Of a DNA stretch of 64,000 bases, positions 43,061 through 49,626 are shown one piece after another. The DNA is from an uncultured Clostridia bacterium. Its GTDB lineage: Bacteria; Bacillota; Clostridia; Oscillospirales; Ruminococcaceae. Under the pieces are notes generated by a model. That model saw only the letters and a program-made list of their open reading frames with translations. It was not told the origin of the DNA and ran no database searches. The translations under genes were made by a program, and so were the position numbers. Each line of letters opens with the position of its first letter. Positions within the stretch are counted from its first letter, which is position 1. Where the stretch lies: positions 1 to 64,000 of the forward strand of contig CAMCFA010000008.1 in the NCBI GenBank assembly GCA_945873955.1, read 5' to 3'.

Positions 43061-43230
43061 TGTTGGGGAAAGACCCTTTCAAGAAACGCTTCAACCATTT
43101 TGGGTAACCATTCTGGCGGCGTTCGTGTTCCTCTGTCCCAAGCTTCGATTGTAGGCTTGGGTATTCCAGTAACCTCCGACATCTGCTTCTGCGTCAGTCC
43201 GTACCTTTTTCTGATATCCGTCATCGTCAT
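43054..43230 (-). CDS. Short XRE-type helix-turn-helix protein, not in the ORF track
   Basis: 58 residues on the minus strand (MTMTDIRKRYGLTQKQMSEVTG, then IPKPTIEAWDRGTRTPPEWL), with AAAGGAGC before the start. A minimal helix-turn-helix with the W-rich ending of HigA/YiaG-like DNA-binding proteins. It lies between the convergent terminator and the amidoligase gene. Confidence 0.75.
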   Translation of the reverse strand: MTMTDIRKRYGLTQKQMSEVTGIPKPTIEAWDRGTRTPPEWLPKMVEAFLERVFPQQK

Positions 43231-43278
43231 TGATTGCTCCTTTCCCCCGTCTGGCCGTTGGGTCAGCCATAAGTAATC

Positions 43279-44196
43279 TTATGCTACGTCAGCCTGCCTG
43301 TTCTGGAAAGCACTTGTTAAGTGGTATCGGCAGGTCTTGAATTCCGGTCCTTTTAGTCCGAGGCGGTTGACAAGTACCCTTTTCATCAGCTCCGCTTTCT
43401 GCTCCTGTGTGTAGCCTGCGCAAGACTTGTAATACATCTTATCCGGAGCAGTTATTGCCCATGCGCTCATCGCGAGACAAAACTGAATGTATGCCTTTAT
43501 TTTCCCGGCGTGAGTGGTACCGTTAAAAAGCCTAAATTCTACCGTTCCTTTTGTAAAGAAGGCGTGGAGGTTTATTCCGTGATACCGAGTTGCATTGTAG
43601 TGCGCATGGTCTATGCCTCCGACATAGCCGTCATTCGCCGAACTGTACCAAACTGCTTCCATGCTTGCCCTGGTCTTGTCAGCCTTCTTCATTTTACCAA
43701 GAAGTTCGCGGCTCATTTTGTGACACCAGTGGTCTGCGCGGTTGGTAATCTGGAGAGCTTCATAGAACAAATCCTGTCTGCCAATTGCAAAATTGAGCAA
43801 TCTGGTGAGGGATTCTGGTGTATGATTTGCACCGTCAACGTGAACATGAATTCCGCAGGAAGAGTTTGCAACTGCTCCGTTCTTCACCAGTTCCCGTACT
43901 ATGTTCTGAAGATCCTCAATGTCGTCATACTGGAGTATCGGAGTAACAAGTTCGCAACTGTAAGCTCTGTCGGCAGCTACCTGTCTGTCGCGAACGCGTC
44001 TAGTAGTATTGATACTGCCATCGGTCATTAGTTTCCAGGTGCGGTCCTTTCTGTCCTTAGCTCCATATACATCGTAATAAGAACCGATCGGGAAAGAGCT
44101 TGTACCGAAATAGTTTGCTATAGTCTGAGCAGCCAGCGGACGTGTGATACCGGTTAATTCAATTTCTACTCCGAAATTCTGTTCCTTGATAAGCAT
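43279..44196 (-). CDS. Amidoligase-family protein
   Basis: About 305 residues starting MLIKEQNFGVEIELTG (start at 44196 chosen because AAGGAGGAT lies 6-13 nt before it; 44202 is the alternative; the tracked start 44268 lies further up). The putative amidoligase (glutamine-synthetase-like/ATP-grasp-related COOH-NH2 ligase) fold is marked by GVEIELTG, CELVTPIL (~93-100), SCGIHVHVDGA (~123-133) and the FRLFNGTTHAGKIKAYIQFCLAM region (~230-250). Phages use such ligases for peptide modification of proteins or wall; the substrate is unknown. Confidence 0.88.
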   Translation of the reverse strand: MLIKEQNFGVEIELTGITRPLAAQTIANYFGTSSFPIGSYYDVYGAKDRKDRTWKLMTDGSINTTRRVRDRQVAADRAYSCELVTPILQYDDIEDLQNIVRELVKNGAVANSSCGIHVHVDGANHTPESLTRLLNFAIGRQDLFYEALQITNRADHWCHKMSRELLGKMKKADKTRASMEAVWYSSANDGYVGGIDHAHYNATRYHGINLHAFFTKGTVEFRLFNGTTHAGKIKAYIQFCLAMSAWAITAPDKMYYKSCAGYTQEQKAELMKRVLVNRLGLKGPEFKTCRYHLTSAFQNRQADVA

Positions 44197-44209
44197 TGTC
44201 ATATCCTCC

Positions 44210-44238
44210 TTGACAGTAACGCCATACTGTGTTATAAT
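44210..44238 (+). promoter_or_regulatory. Consensus promoter divergent from the amidoligase gene
   Basis: TTGACA (44210-44215), 17-bp spacer, TATAAT (44233-44238), pointing rightward while the amidoligase gene reads leftward from the same spot. Confidence 0.75.
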
Positions 44239-44254
44239 AGGAGGTGACTGGGGC

Positions 44255-44329
44255 ATGGCTCCCAGCACTCCATTCCTTGGGGTAGGAGCGGCGTTCTTTC
44301 CACGGGCGGCCGCTCCTGTTTTTTTGTAA
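44255..44329 (+). CDS. 24-codon small ORF inside a short transcript
   Basis: ATG 44255 lies 9 nt after AGGAGGTG and just after a consensus promoter. The peptide is hydrophobic (MAPSTPFLGVGAAFFP... ending VFL). Its last codons form the terminator hairpin at 44284-44326. It may be a leader peptide or a small membrane peptide; no homologue is known to me. Confidence 0.45.
   Translation: MAPSTPFLGVGAAFFPRAAAPVFL
44284..44326 (+). terminator. Rho-independent terminator overlapping the small ORF
   Basis: AGGAGCGGC ... GCCGCTCCT with a 16-nt loop and then GTTTTTTTG, about 45-90 nt after the predicted transcription start. Confidence 0.8.
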
Positions 44330-44407
44330 GTGTATTTCCTTTTTCTTACAAGTCTATTGTACCATACATTGTATGGTTTGTCAACTACTTTTTACAAAAA
44401 ACTAAAA

Positions 44408-44451
44408 ATTTTTTTAAAAAAATTTCCCCGAAAGACGTAGGTCTTCCGGGG
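44408..44451 (-). terminator. Terminator of the leftward HTH gene
   Basis: CCCCGAAAGAC, GTAG, GTCTTCCGGGG (one mismatch); read on the minus strand it is followed by AAATTTTTTTAAAAAA, ending the gene at 44466. Confidence 0.75.
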
Positions 44452-44465
44452 AATTGGACACTCGG

Positions 44466-44720
44466 CTACTTATGTTCCTGCAAAGCAAATCCTGTTCTGC
44501 TTTTTACCTGCGTATCAGGGCTTGGTACCCTTTCGATAATTTCCGACAGGTCGCAGTCAAGTGCTTCGCAGATTAGGTCGAGGTGTTCAAGGTTTACCCG
44601 TTCGCACAAATCGTGATACAACTCGTTTATTGTTGACGGTCGAATCCCGGTGGCGCGGGCGAGGTCTGCTTGTGTCCAGCGTAGCTCGCCAAGCTTACGA
44701 CTGAGTGTGATCCTAATCAA
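44466..44720 (-). CDS. Small XRE/Cro-like regulator at the prophage right end
   Basis: 84 residues from TTG 44720 (AAGGAG 8 nt upstream; the tracked GTG 44729 overlaps that site). Helix-turn-helix: LRWTQADLARATGIRPSTINELYHD, then LDLICEALDCDLSEIIERV. The inverted repeat AAATAAC-N7-GTTATTT lies 63-83 bp upstream and is shared with the DGR promoter, suggesting that this protein controls both. Confidence 0.85.
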   Translation of the reverse strand: MIRITLSRKLGELRWTQADLARATGIRPSTINELYHDLCERVNLEHLDLICEALDCDLSEIIERVPSPDTQVKSRTGFALQEHK

Positions 44721-44782
44721 GCAAATCACTCCTTTCGTAAAATTCTAACACTTTTTGGAGCTTTTTGCAGGATTTTGTTAGA

Positions 44783-44803
44783 AAATAACGAAATTAGTTA
44801 TTT
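44783..44803. promoter_or_regulatory. Operator-like inverted repeat shared with the DGR promoter
   Basis: AAATAAC-GAAATTA-GTTATTT. The arms and the 7-bp spacer length match the copy at 39430-39450 exactly; the spacer sequence differs. Confidence 0.6.
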
Positions 44804-44835
44804 GTCGATGTCATAATTAACGCGATAAACAAAAA

Positions 44836-44857
44836 ACCCACCGCTAATGCGATGGGT
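44836..44857. terminator. Short bidirectional terminator-like hairpin
   Basis: ACCCACCGC, TAAT, GCGATGGGT (one mismatch), flanked by AAAAAA on the left and AAAAATTT on the right. Confidence 0.5.
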
Positions 44858-44872
44858 AAAAATTTACATATT

Positions 44873-44932
44873 CAAGCGAACCTCCAAAATAAACATTCCA
44901 TTTATCATGAAAAGCTGGGAGGGGTTCGCTTG
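44873..44932. repeat. Inverted repeat just inside the right prophage boundary
   Basis: CAAGCGAACCTCC (44873-44885) pairs with GGGAGGGGTTCGCTTG (44917-44932) across about 31 nt, ending 8 bp before the putative attR core. It could be an integrase-binding arm or a terminator; no U-run is present. Confidence 0.5.
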
Positions 44933-44939
44933 GCTCTTG

Positions 44940-44965
44940 TATGGTGACCCGTACGGGAATTGAAT
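44940..44965 (-). other. Candidate attR core within a tRNA-Glu 3'-end fragment
   Basis: TATGGTGA repeats the attL core at 3011-3018. Read on the minus strand, 44942-44965 is TTCAATTCCCGTACGGG followed by TCACCA, matching the T-loop/acceptor end of clostridial tRNA-Glu (T-stem 3' half CCCGT, acceptor ACGGGTC, A, CCA). The 5' half of the T-stem (ACGGG) is replaced by CAAAA, so it is only a 3'-end fragment as left by integration of a tRNA-targeting element. Confidence 0.6.
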
Positions 44966-45278
44966 TTTGGCTTACGCTTGTTCTCCCGTAAGTCCATTTA
45001 CCACAAATCCCCTATTTAAGCGGAAAAAGAGCAGTTTATCCCAAGCATAAAATCGGTTAATTTGTCCCGATATTTCTCCTGTTGATGGACAGATAAGGGA
45101 CAGAAATCAAATTTAGAAAACAACAGCACATAACCCCACCTTTTCCACAAACAACATCAATTCAGTTGAAACCGTGGGAAATTTGTGCGATTATCATACA
45201 AATAACCGTTGGCGGATACGATTGTGTCCGCCTTATTTTTTTGGTTACTAGCTCTGAACGCAAGAGTATTGTATGCGT
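44966..45278. other. Intergenic left end of the ICE backbone
   Basis: Between the tRNA fragment and the rep leader I see no gene with a ribosome site. The stretch holds a TGTCCC...GGGACA inverted pair (about 45060-45092) and a terminator. The minus-strand track entry 45157-45423 is a shadow across the leader. It may contain replication or attachment sites. Confidence 0.5.
45211..45243 (+). terminator. Rho-independent terminator before the rep leader
   Basis: GGCGGA, 10-nt loop, TCCGCC then TTATTTTTTTGG. It insulates rep from upstream transcription or ends a short RNA. Confidence 0.75.
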
Positions 45279-45361
45279 TGTCATGAGCTGATAACAAGCG
45301 TAGATAGGTTTGATCAACCGAAACGGCGGCATAGGTTAGGGTTCTTGCCGCCTTTCTATGC
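45279..45361 (+). ncRNA. Structured leader upstream of rep (copy 1)
   Basis: Outer stem GCGTAGA (45298) with TCTATGC (45355-45361), a small hairpin GGTT-TGATC-AACC (45307-45319) and an inner stem GGCGGCA (45325) with TGCCGCC (45346-45352), together a three-way-junction fold. A related element precedes parA (46724-46811), with GAGCT and AGCG at matching places. It is likely a regulatory RNA leader or the target of an antisense RNA. Confidence 0.55.
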
Positions 45362-45407
45362 AATATTTTCCCACAGAACCCTATAATAGATTGATTGGAG
45401 AACCAAT

Positions 45408-45464
45408 ATGACCTACAAATCAATTCTCACACACTGGTGCTGCAAGAAAACGAGGCTCTTATGA
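45408..45464 (+). CDS. 18-aa leader peptide translationally coupled to rep
   Basis: ATG 45408 lies 7 nt after TTGGAG and encodes MTYKSILTHWCCKKTRLL. Its TGA stop overlaps the rep ATG (ATGA at 45461-45464), the arrangement of coupled leader peptides (such as IncFII tap) that let ribosomes reinitiate at rep. Function inferred from layout. Confidence 0.55.
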   Translation: MTYKSILTHWCCKKTRLL

Positions 45465-46714
45465 ATCCGTTTTACCTTGTACTTAACCCCGATAATACAA
45501 TCTCGTTCAACCGTCCGCTTGCCCACGCCATTGGACTTTGCGAAACCATTCTGTATGGTGCGCTTGTTGCAAAGTGGTACTATTACTCCGAGCGAGATAT
45601 GCTCGATGAGGACGGCTGGTTCTATTCTACTGTCCCCGACCTGCAGGAAAGCACATCTCTCTCCGAGAAGCAGCAGAAACGGTGTATCAAGACTCTTATC
45701 GACCTTGAGCTTATCAAGTGCGAAACAAGAGGTATGCCCGCCCGAAGAAGTTTCTACCTTATTGACGATTATGAGAAAATCGTTGACCTCATTGAAAGAG
45801 GCAAGGTGATTTCTGAAGAAATAAAACCTGCTGCTTACGAGAAAAACCAACTCAAGGTTTTGGCGAGAGAAGAACGAAAAACCAATGTTGAAAGTGTTGA
45901 AAACCCCGAATCAACCACCGAGGAAAATTCTTCTTTCAGCAATTACGACAGCGAAAACCTTGATACAGACTCGTTCCCAAAAGGACAATTCCGGCAGTCG
46001 GAGGAAGAAGATACTCACGAAAACGGCGGCGAAAACACAGCAGTTTCCGATGAAAACAGCCCACAAACCGCATGGTTGCCCAGTTCCGCCAAAAGGTCGG
46101 AACAAGTTCCGCCGAAAGGTCAGAACAAGTTCCGCCAAAAGGTCGGAACAGGTTCCGCCGAAAGGTCAGAACAGGTTCCGCCGAAAGGCCAGAACAGGTT
46201 CCGACCAAAAGGCAGAACAAGTTCCGCCCAAAGGGAGGACAAATCTAAATATAATCAATCAAAAAGAAATAATCCTAATATGATTGATAAGTCCTGCCCT
46301 GCCGAAAGCACGGAACCTTCGATTGTTGAAAACTCACCGGAGGAACTTGCCGAAAAGGTTCGTGCGTCTATCGGTTATCCGTTTATCGCGTCAGTTGCCG
46401 GACCAAATTTCGCCGATTGCGCTGTCAAGGCAATATGCGAACTAATGACATCGGACAAGCCCGTAAAGCTGGGTCCCTGCACGGTAGCCCCCGATTATAT
46501 CAAGAAAACGATATGCCATGTCAACAAGGATATTATCATGCAGGTGTCCGACAAGGTTTATCGAAAACACGGAAAGATACACAACCTTCCGGCATACTTA
46601 AAGACAGCTATCTTTCAGCAGACCTGTGAATACCTGATGCTGCCGCAGAATGAGTTTGGTTTTGAGGGCTATGCTGAAATGAGAGATTTCTACAAGATTT
46701 ATCTCAGTTTGTAA
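45461..46714 (+). CDS. Plasmid/ICE replication initiator
   Basis: 417 residues from ATG 45461 (the tracked TTG 45395 lies in the ribosome site of the leader peptide). The N-terminus (MNPFYLVLNPDNTISFNRPLAHAIGLCETILYGALVAKWYYY) and winged-helix region (PDLQESTSLSEKQQKRCIKTLIDLELI) match replication initiators of clostridial plasmids and ICEs. A disordered middle (~140-290) contains a 23-residue repeat created by 23-bp DNA iterons, and a C-terminal domain (YPFIASVAGPNFADCAVKAICELM...YLKTAIFQQTC) is DnaD-like. It is followed by ParA and ParB. Confidence 0.8.
   Translation: MNPFYLVLNPDNTISFNRPLAHAIGLCETILYGALVAKWYYYSERDMLDEDGWFYSTVPDLQESTSLSEKQQKRCIKTLIDLELIKCETRGMPARRSFYLIDDYEKIVDLIERGKVISEEIKPAAYEKNQLKVLAREERKTNVESVENPESTTEENSSFSNYDSENLDTDSFPKGQFRQSEEEDTHENGGENTAVSDENSPQTAWLPSSAKRSEQVPPKGQNKFRQKVGTGSAERSEQVPPKGQNRFRPKGRTSSAQREDKSKYNQSKRNNPNMIDKSCPAESTEPSIVENSPEELAEKVRASIGYPFIASVAGPNFADCAVKAICELMTSDKPVKLGPCTVAPDYIKKTICHVNKDIIMQVSDKVYRKHGKIHNLPAYLKTAIFQQTCEYLMLPQNEFGFEGYAEMRDFYKIYLSL
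46083..46243 (+). repeat. 23-bp iterons inside rep
   Basis: GTTCC begins at 46083, 46106, 46129, 46152, 46175, 46198 and 46221, an exact 23-bp period over seven units. The unit reads about GTTCCGCCGAAAGGTC plus AGAACAA/G, and adjacent units create GGAAC..GTTCC palindromes. Because 23 is not a multiple of three, the units pass through all three frames, so the DNA, not the protein, is conserved. This is the probable replication origin. Confidence 0.8.
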
Positions 46715-46723
46715 GGCATCAGC

Positions 46724-46811
46724 TCACAAGAGCTTTAGCAGCGCATAGACGGACTAGCTACCCGACAGGCGGTGTCGGCGAACAGCCGAATCTTCCTCGC
46801 CGCCTCTCTAT
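46724..46811 (+). ncRNA. Structured leader upstream of parA (copy 2)
   Basis: Outer stem GCATAGA (46741-46747) with TCTATGC (46805-46811) and inner stem AGGCGG with CCGCCT, with an apical CGGC-GAACA-GCCG hairpin. It shares order and key bases with the rep leader; the outer stem changes G-U to A-U between copies, which preserves pairing. It ends ~49 bp before the parA ATG. Confidence 0.55.
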
Positions 46812-46859
46812 GCGTATATTCACCCAAAGGAAGAACAACGATTTTAGGAGGAAACGACA

Positions 46860-47624
46860 ATGAAAATATTCGCAGTTGCAAACCAGAAAGGCGGAGTTGG
46901 TAAAACCACTACCGTCGTAAACATAGCAGCAGCTATTGCTGAAAAAGGAAAGAAAGTGCTTTGCATAGACGCCGACCCGCAGGCAAACCTTTCCGATTAC
47001 CTCGGCTACGATTTCGATACAAGCCGCCGCACCCTGCTCCACATACTCAAGGGCGAGGCTGAACCCCATGAGTGCATTGTAACCAACAAGGACGAGCATA
47101 TCGACTACATACCCGCCGACATAATGCTTTCCAGCGCCGAGATGTTCCTTGTACAGATGATGTGCAGAGAGCAAATTCTGCGTAACGCGCTCAAAAATGA
47201 CAGGGAGCTTGACAGCTATGACTACATCATTATCGACTGCCCACCCTCGCTTGGAATGCTTGTTCACAACGCTCTTGCGGCAGCGGACAGCATAATCGTA
47301 CCCGTTCAAACACAGATGTTCAGCGTAAATGGTCTGATACAGTTTGAGCAGGTCGTAAACGCTATCCGCAGGAACATCAATAAGGACTTGACAATATGCG
47401 GCATAGTTGAAACAATGGTTGACAACACGAAGATGACCAAAGAAGTTGACGAGGTGCTTACGAAAGAATACTCCGACCTTGTTTACACAACAAAGATAAC
47501 CCGCCGCATTGAGGCAGCATACAGCTCCGCCGACAGGAGGTCGCTTATACGCAGGAAAAACAGCAGCATGGGTACGCAGTACAGAGAGCTTGTGGACGAA
47601 ATTCTGGCAAGGGAGGAATTATAA
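46860..47624 (+). CDS. parA: ParA partition ATPase
   Basis: 254 residues, MinD/ParA-type ATPase (Soj-like): deviant Walker A KGGVGKTTTVVNIA (~10-23), Walker A' region CIDADPQANLSDYLG (~38-52), and YIIIDCPPSLGMLVHNAL (~122-139). It binds DNA nonspecifically and positions ParB-bound copies of the element. ATG follows AGGAGG; the stop overlaps the parB ATG. Confidence 0.95.
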   Translation: MKIFAVANQKGGVGKTTTVVNIAAAIAEKGKKVLCIDADPQANLSDYLGYDFDTSRRTLLHILKGEAEPHECIVTNKDEHIDYIPADIMLSSAEMFLVQMMCREQILRNALKNDRELDSYDYIIIDCPPSLGMLVHNALAAADSIIVPVQTQMFSVNGLIQFEQVVNAIRRNINKDLTICGIVETMVDNTKMTKEVDEVLTKEYSDLVYTTKITRRIEAAYSSADRRSLIRRKNSSMGTQYRELVDEILAREEL

Positions 47625-48694
47625 TGGGTCTGAATTTATCTAGGAACCGCGGCACTTACGATGGAGCAGCTTTCTTCCAGGACGAAACAAAGATTGCTGA
47701 AAAGAAAATTCCTCTGAACAGCCTTGTTTCATGGGAGGGGCAGCCGTTCGAGCCGTACACGGACGAGGCTCTGGAAAGCCTTGCTGCTTCCATAGCAGAA
47801 AACGGTTTGCTCTCCCCGATAATCGTTACCGCGGACGGTGACAAGTACCGCATTATCGCGGGACACAACCGCGCAAGAGCCTGTGAAAAGCTCGGCTGGA
47901 CGGAAATTGACGCTATTGTCAAGGACACCGATGAGGACCATGCGCAGCTTATGATGTTGGACACAAACCTCTGCCAGCGTCACAGCCTGTCGGTCGTTGA
48001 GCTGATAAAAGCCTACAAAATGCAGTTTGATGTTCTCAACAGGATAATGGGCAAGAAAAAGGGCTTAAAGACATTGATGGCTGAACAGTACGGCGTTACC
48101 CGCAAGACTATCGAGCGCTATCTCAAATGCGCTAATCTTGAAGAATGCCTGCTCACGCTGCTGAACGACGGCAGATTCAATATACTGACGGCGGTTCATC
48201 TCGCCAACCTGTCCGCGGGAAATCAGTCCGTCCTTGCCGATTGGCTGAACGACAACCCGAAAGCGGTTATTGACGAAAAGGCGGCAATGCTGCTCATATC
48301 AAGAAACGGATTCGGTTTTGACGAGGACGATATTTCCGAAATCATATCGGGAAAGGCAGCAAAGCCTAAATCACGGCCCTCTGAACCTCATAACGACAGC
48401 GAAATCACCGAGGACGAACCTCCGGAAAAGCCTGCCGAAAGCAATTCAGACAAGAGCAAGACACAGCCCGACGAGGTTCTCAACAATCCGTCAACTTCGG
48501 TTGAAACCTTACCTATAACAAGCGAGGTTGAATACGATGACCTGCCCGACATCTCCGTCAGCTTTGACCGCGAAACGATACGCAGGACTCTCGGCAAGGT
48601 CGGTGAGGATATGGTTCGTGAGTATCTGAACTACTGCTTACAGCAGGATGATGTGTTTAATAATTGGTTGCAGATATTCAACAAACAAAGGTAA
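47624..48694 (+). CDS. parB: ParB centromere-binding protein
   Basis: 356 residues. ParB N-terminal CTPase domain (PFEPYTDEALESLAASIAENGLLSPIIV; IIAGHNRARACEKLGW, ~35-90), NLCQRHSLSVVELIKAYKMQ (~110-130) and helix-turn-helix (LMAEQYGVTRKTIERYLKCANL, ~150-170). A disordered acidic linker and a C-terminal dimer domain follow. Its centromere may be the dispersed palindrome listed at 50973-50997 and elsewhere. Confidence 0.92.
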   Translation: MGLNLSRNRGTYDGAAFFQDETKIAEKKIPLNSLVSWEGQPFEPYTDEALESLAASIAENGLLSPIIVTADGDKYRIIAGHNRARACEKLGWTEIDAIVKDTDEDHAQLMMLDTNLCQRHSLSVVELIKAYKMQFDVLNRIMGKKKGLKTLMAEQYGVTRKTIERYLKCANLEECLLTLLNDGRFNILTAVHLANLSAGNQSVLADWLNDNPKAVIDEKAAMLLISRNGFGFDEDDISEIISGKAAKPKSRPSEPHNDSEITEDEPPEKPAESNSDKSKTQPDEVLNNPSTSVETLPITSEVEYDDLPDISVSFDRETIRRTLGKVGEDMVREYLNYCLQQDDVFNNWLQIFNKQR

Positions 48695-48709
48695 ACAGGG
48701 CAATTCCAC

Positions 48710-48738
48710 TTGACGAATTCAAATATTTGTGATAAAAT
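48710..48738 (+). promoter_or_regulatory. Promoter of the Rpn-family gene
   Basis: TTGACG, 17-bp spacer, TAAAAT; 28 bp before the next ATG. Confidence 0.6.
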
Positions 48739-48765
48739 AAAATCAGAACAGCATGGAGGTTCTAT

Positions 48766-49551
48766 ATGGACGAACAGACAAGGGATAAAAGACGCGCTGA
48801 AATAATTGAAAAGATTCAGCAAATGCGTCTTATGGACGATAACTTTATGACCGCCGTCCTCTCTGACAAGGCTTGTGCGGAGTTGGTCATAAGAATTATC
48901 CTTGACAGAGATGACATTATCGTTAAGGAAACCAAGACACAGTACACGATAAGCAGCTTGAGGACTCACTCGGTAAGACTTGACGTGTATGCCGAGGACA
49001 CAAACGGCACAAAATACGACATTGAGATACAGCGCAGCGAGGGCGGAGCAAATCCCAGACGCGCCCGTTATATCAGCAGTATGATAGACTCCGATACCCT
49101 GCTTGTGGGTGATGATTATTCAAAGCTGCCGGAAAGTTTCGTGATTTTTATTACGGAAAGCGATGTTCTCAAGGGCAACAAGCCGCTGTACGTCATCGAC
49201 AGAACAGTAAACGGAACAGCGGATAAATTCAACGACGGTTCGCATATTATATATGTGAACAGCCGAATACAGGACGACACCAAGCTCGGAAAGCTGATGA
49301 GAGATTTCTCCTGCGTTGACCCAAGCGCTATAAGCTACAAAGTCCTTGCGGACAGAGCCGGCTACTATAAAAACTCAAAGGAGGGCGTACAGACTATGTG
49401 CAGAATTGTTGAAGAAATCGTTAAAGAAGATAGGATTGAAACTGCTCTCAGAATGCTTGCAAAGAAAACCTACTCCATTAAGGAGATTGCAGAAATCGCA
49501 GGTCTTGATGAAGCAGTAGTAGAGGAGCTTGCTAAAAAGACCTCTGCTTAA
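48766..49551 (+). CDS. Rpn/PD-(D/E)XK nuclease-transposase family protein
   Basis: 261 residues of the Rpn (recombination-promoting nuclease) family: FMTAVLSDKACAELVIRIIL (~28-47), SVRLDVYAEDTNGTKYDIEIQRSE (~69-92, the D...ExQ nuclease core) and RRARYISSMIDSDTLLVGDDYSKLPES. The C-terminus ends in a helix-turn-helix-like YSIKEIAEIAGLDEAVVEELAKK. Such proteins are usually mobile cargo; it has its own promoter and terminator. Confidence 0.85.
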   Translation: MDEQTRDKRRAEIIEKIQQMRLMDDNFMTAVLSDKACAELVIRIILDRDDIIVKETKTQYTISSLRTHSVRLDVYAEDTNGTKYDIEIQRSEGGANPRRARYISSMIDSDTLLVGDDYSKLPESFVIFITESDVLKGNKPLYVIDRTVNGTADKFNDGSHIIYVNSRIQDDTKLGKLMRDFSCVDPSAISYKVLADRAGYYKNSKEGVQTMCRIVEEIVKEDRIETALRMLAKKTYSIKEIAEIAGLDEAVVEELAKKTSA

Positions 49552-49574
49552 CACAGCACACAATTGAACACTCA

Positions 49575-49612
49575 AAAGCCGATTGCAGAAATGTAATTGG
49601 CTTTTTGTTTTC
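49575..49612 (+). terminator. Terminator after the Rpn gene
   Basis: AAAGCCGATT, 10-nt loop, AATTGGCTTT (one G-U pair) followed by TTGTTTTC. Confidence 0.75.
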
Positions 49613-49626
49613 AGAAAGGAAAAACG

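Noticed and set aside
43010-43276. Plus-strand 88-aa ORF
   Set aside because: It is the shadow of the minus-strand HTH gene at 43054-43230 and passes through a terminator.
44942-44965. Intact tRNA-Glu gene
   Set aside because: Only the T-loop and acceptor 3' strand match; the 5' T-stem, anticodon and D arms are absent, so it is an att fragment.
46083-46243. CRISPR array
   Set aside because: The repeats are contiguous 23-bp units without spacers, inside the rep gene; no cas gene is present.
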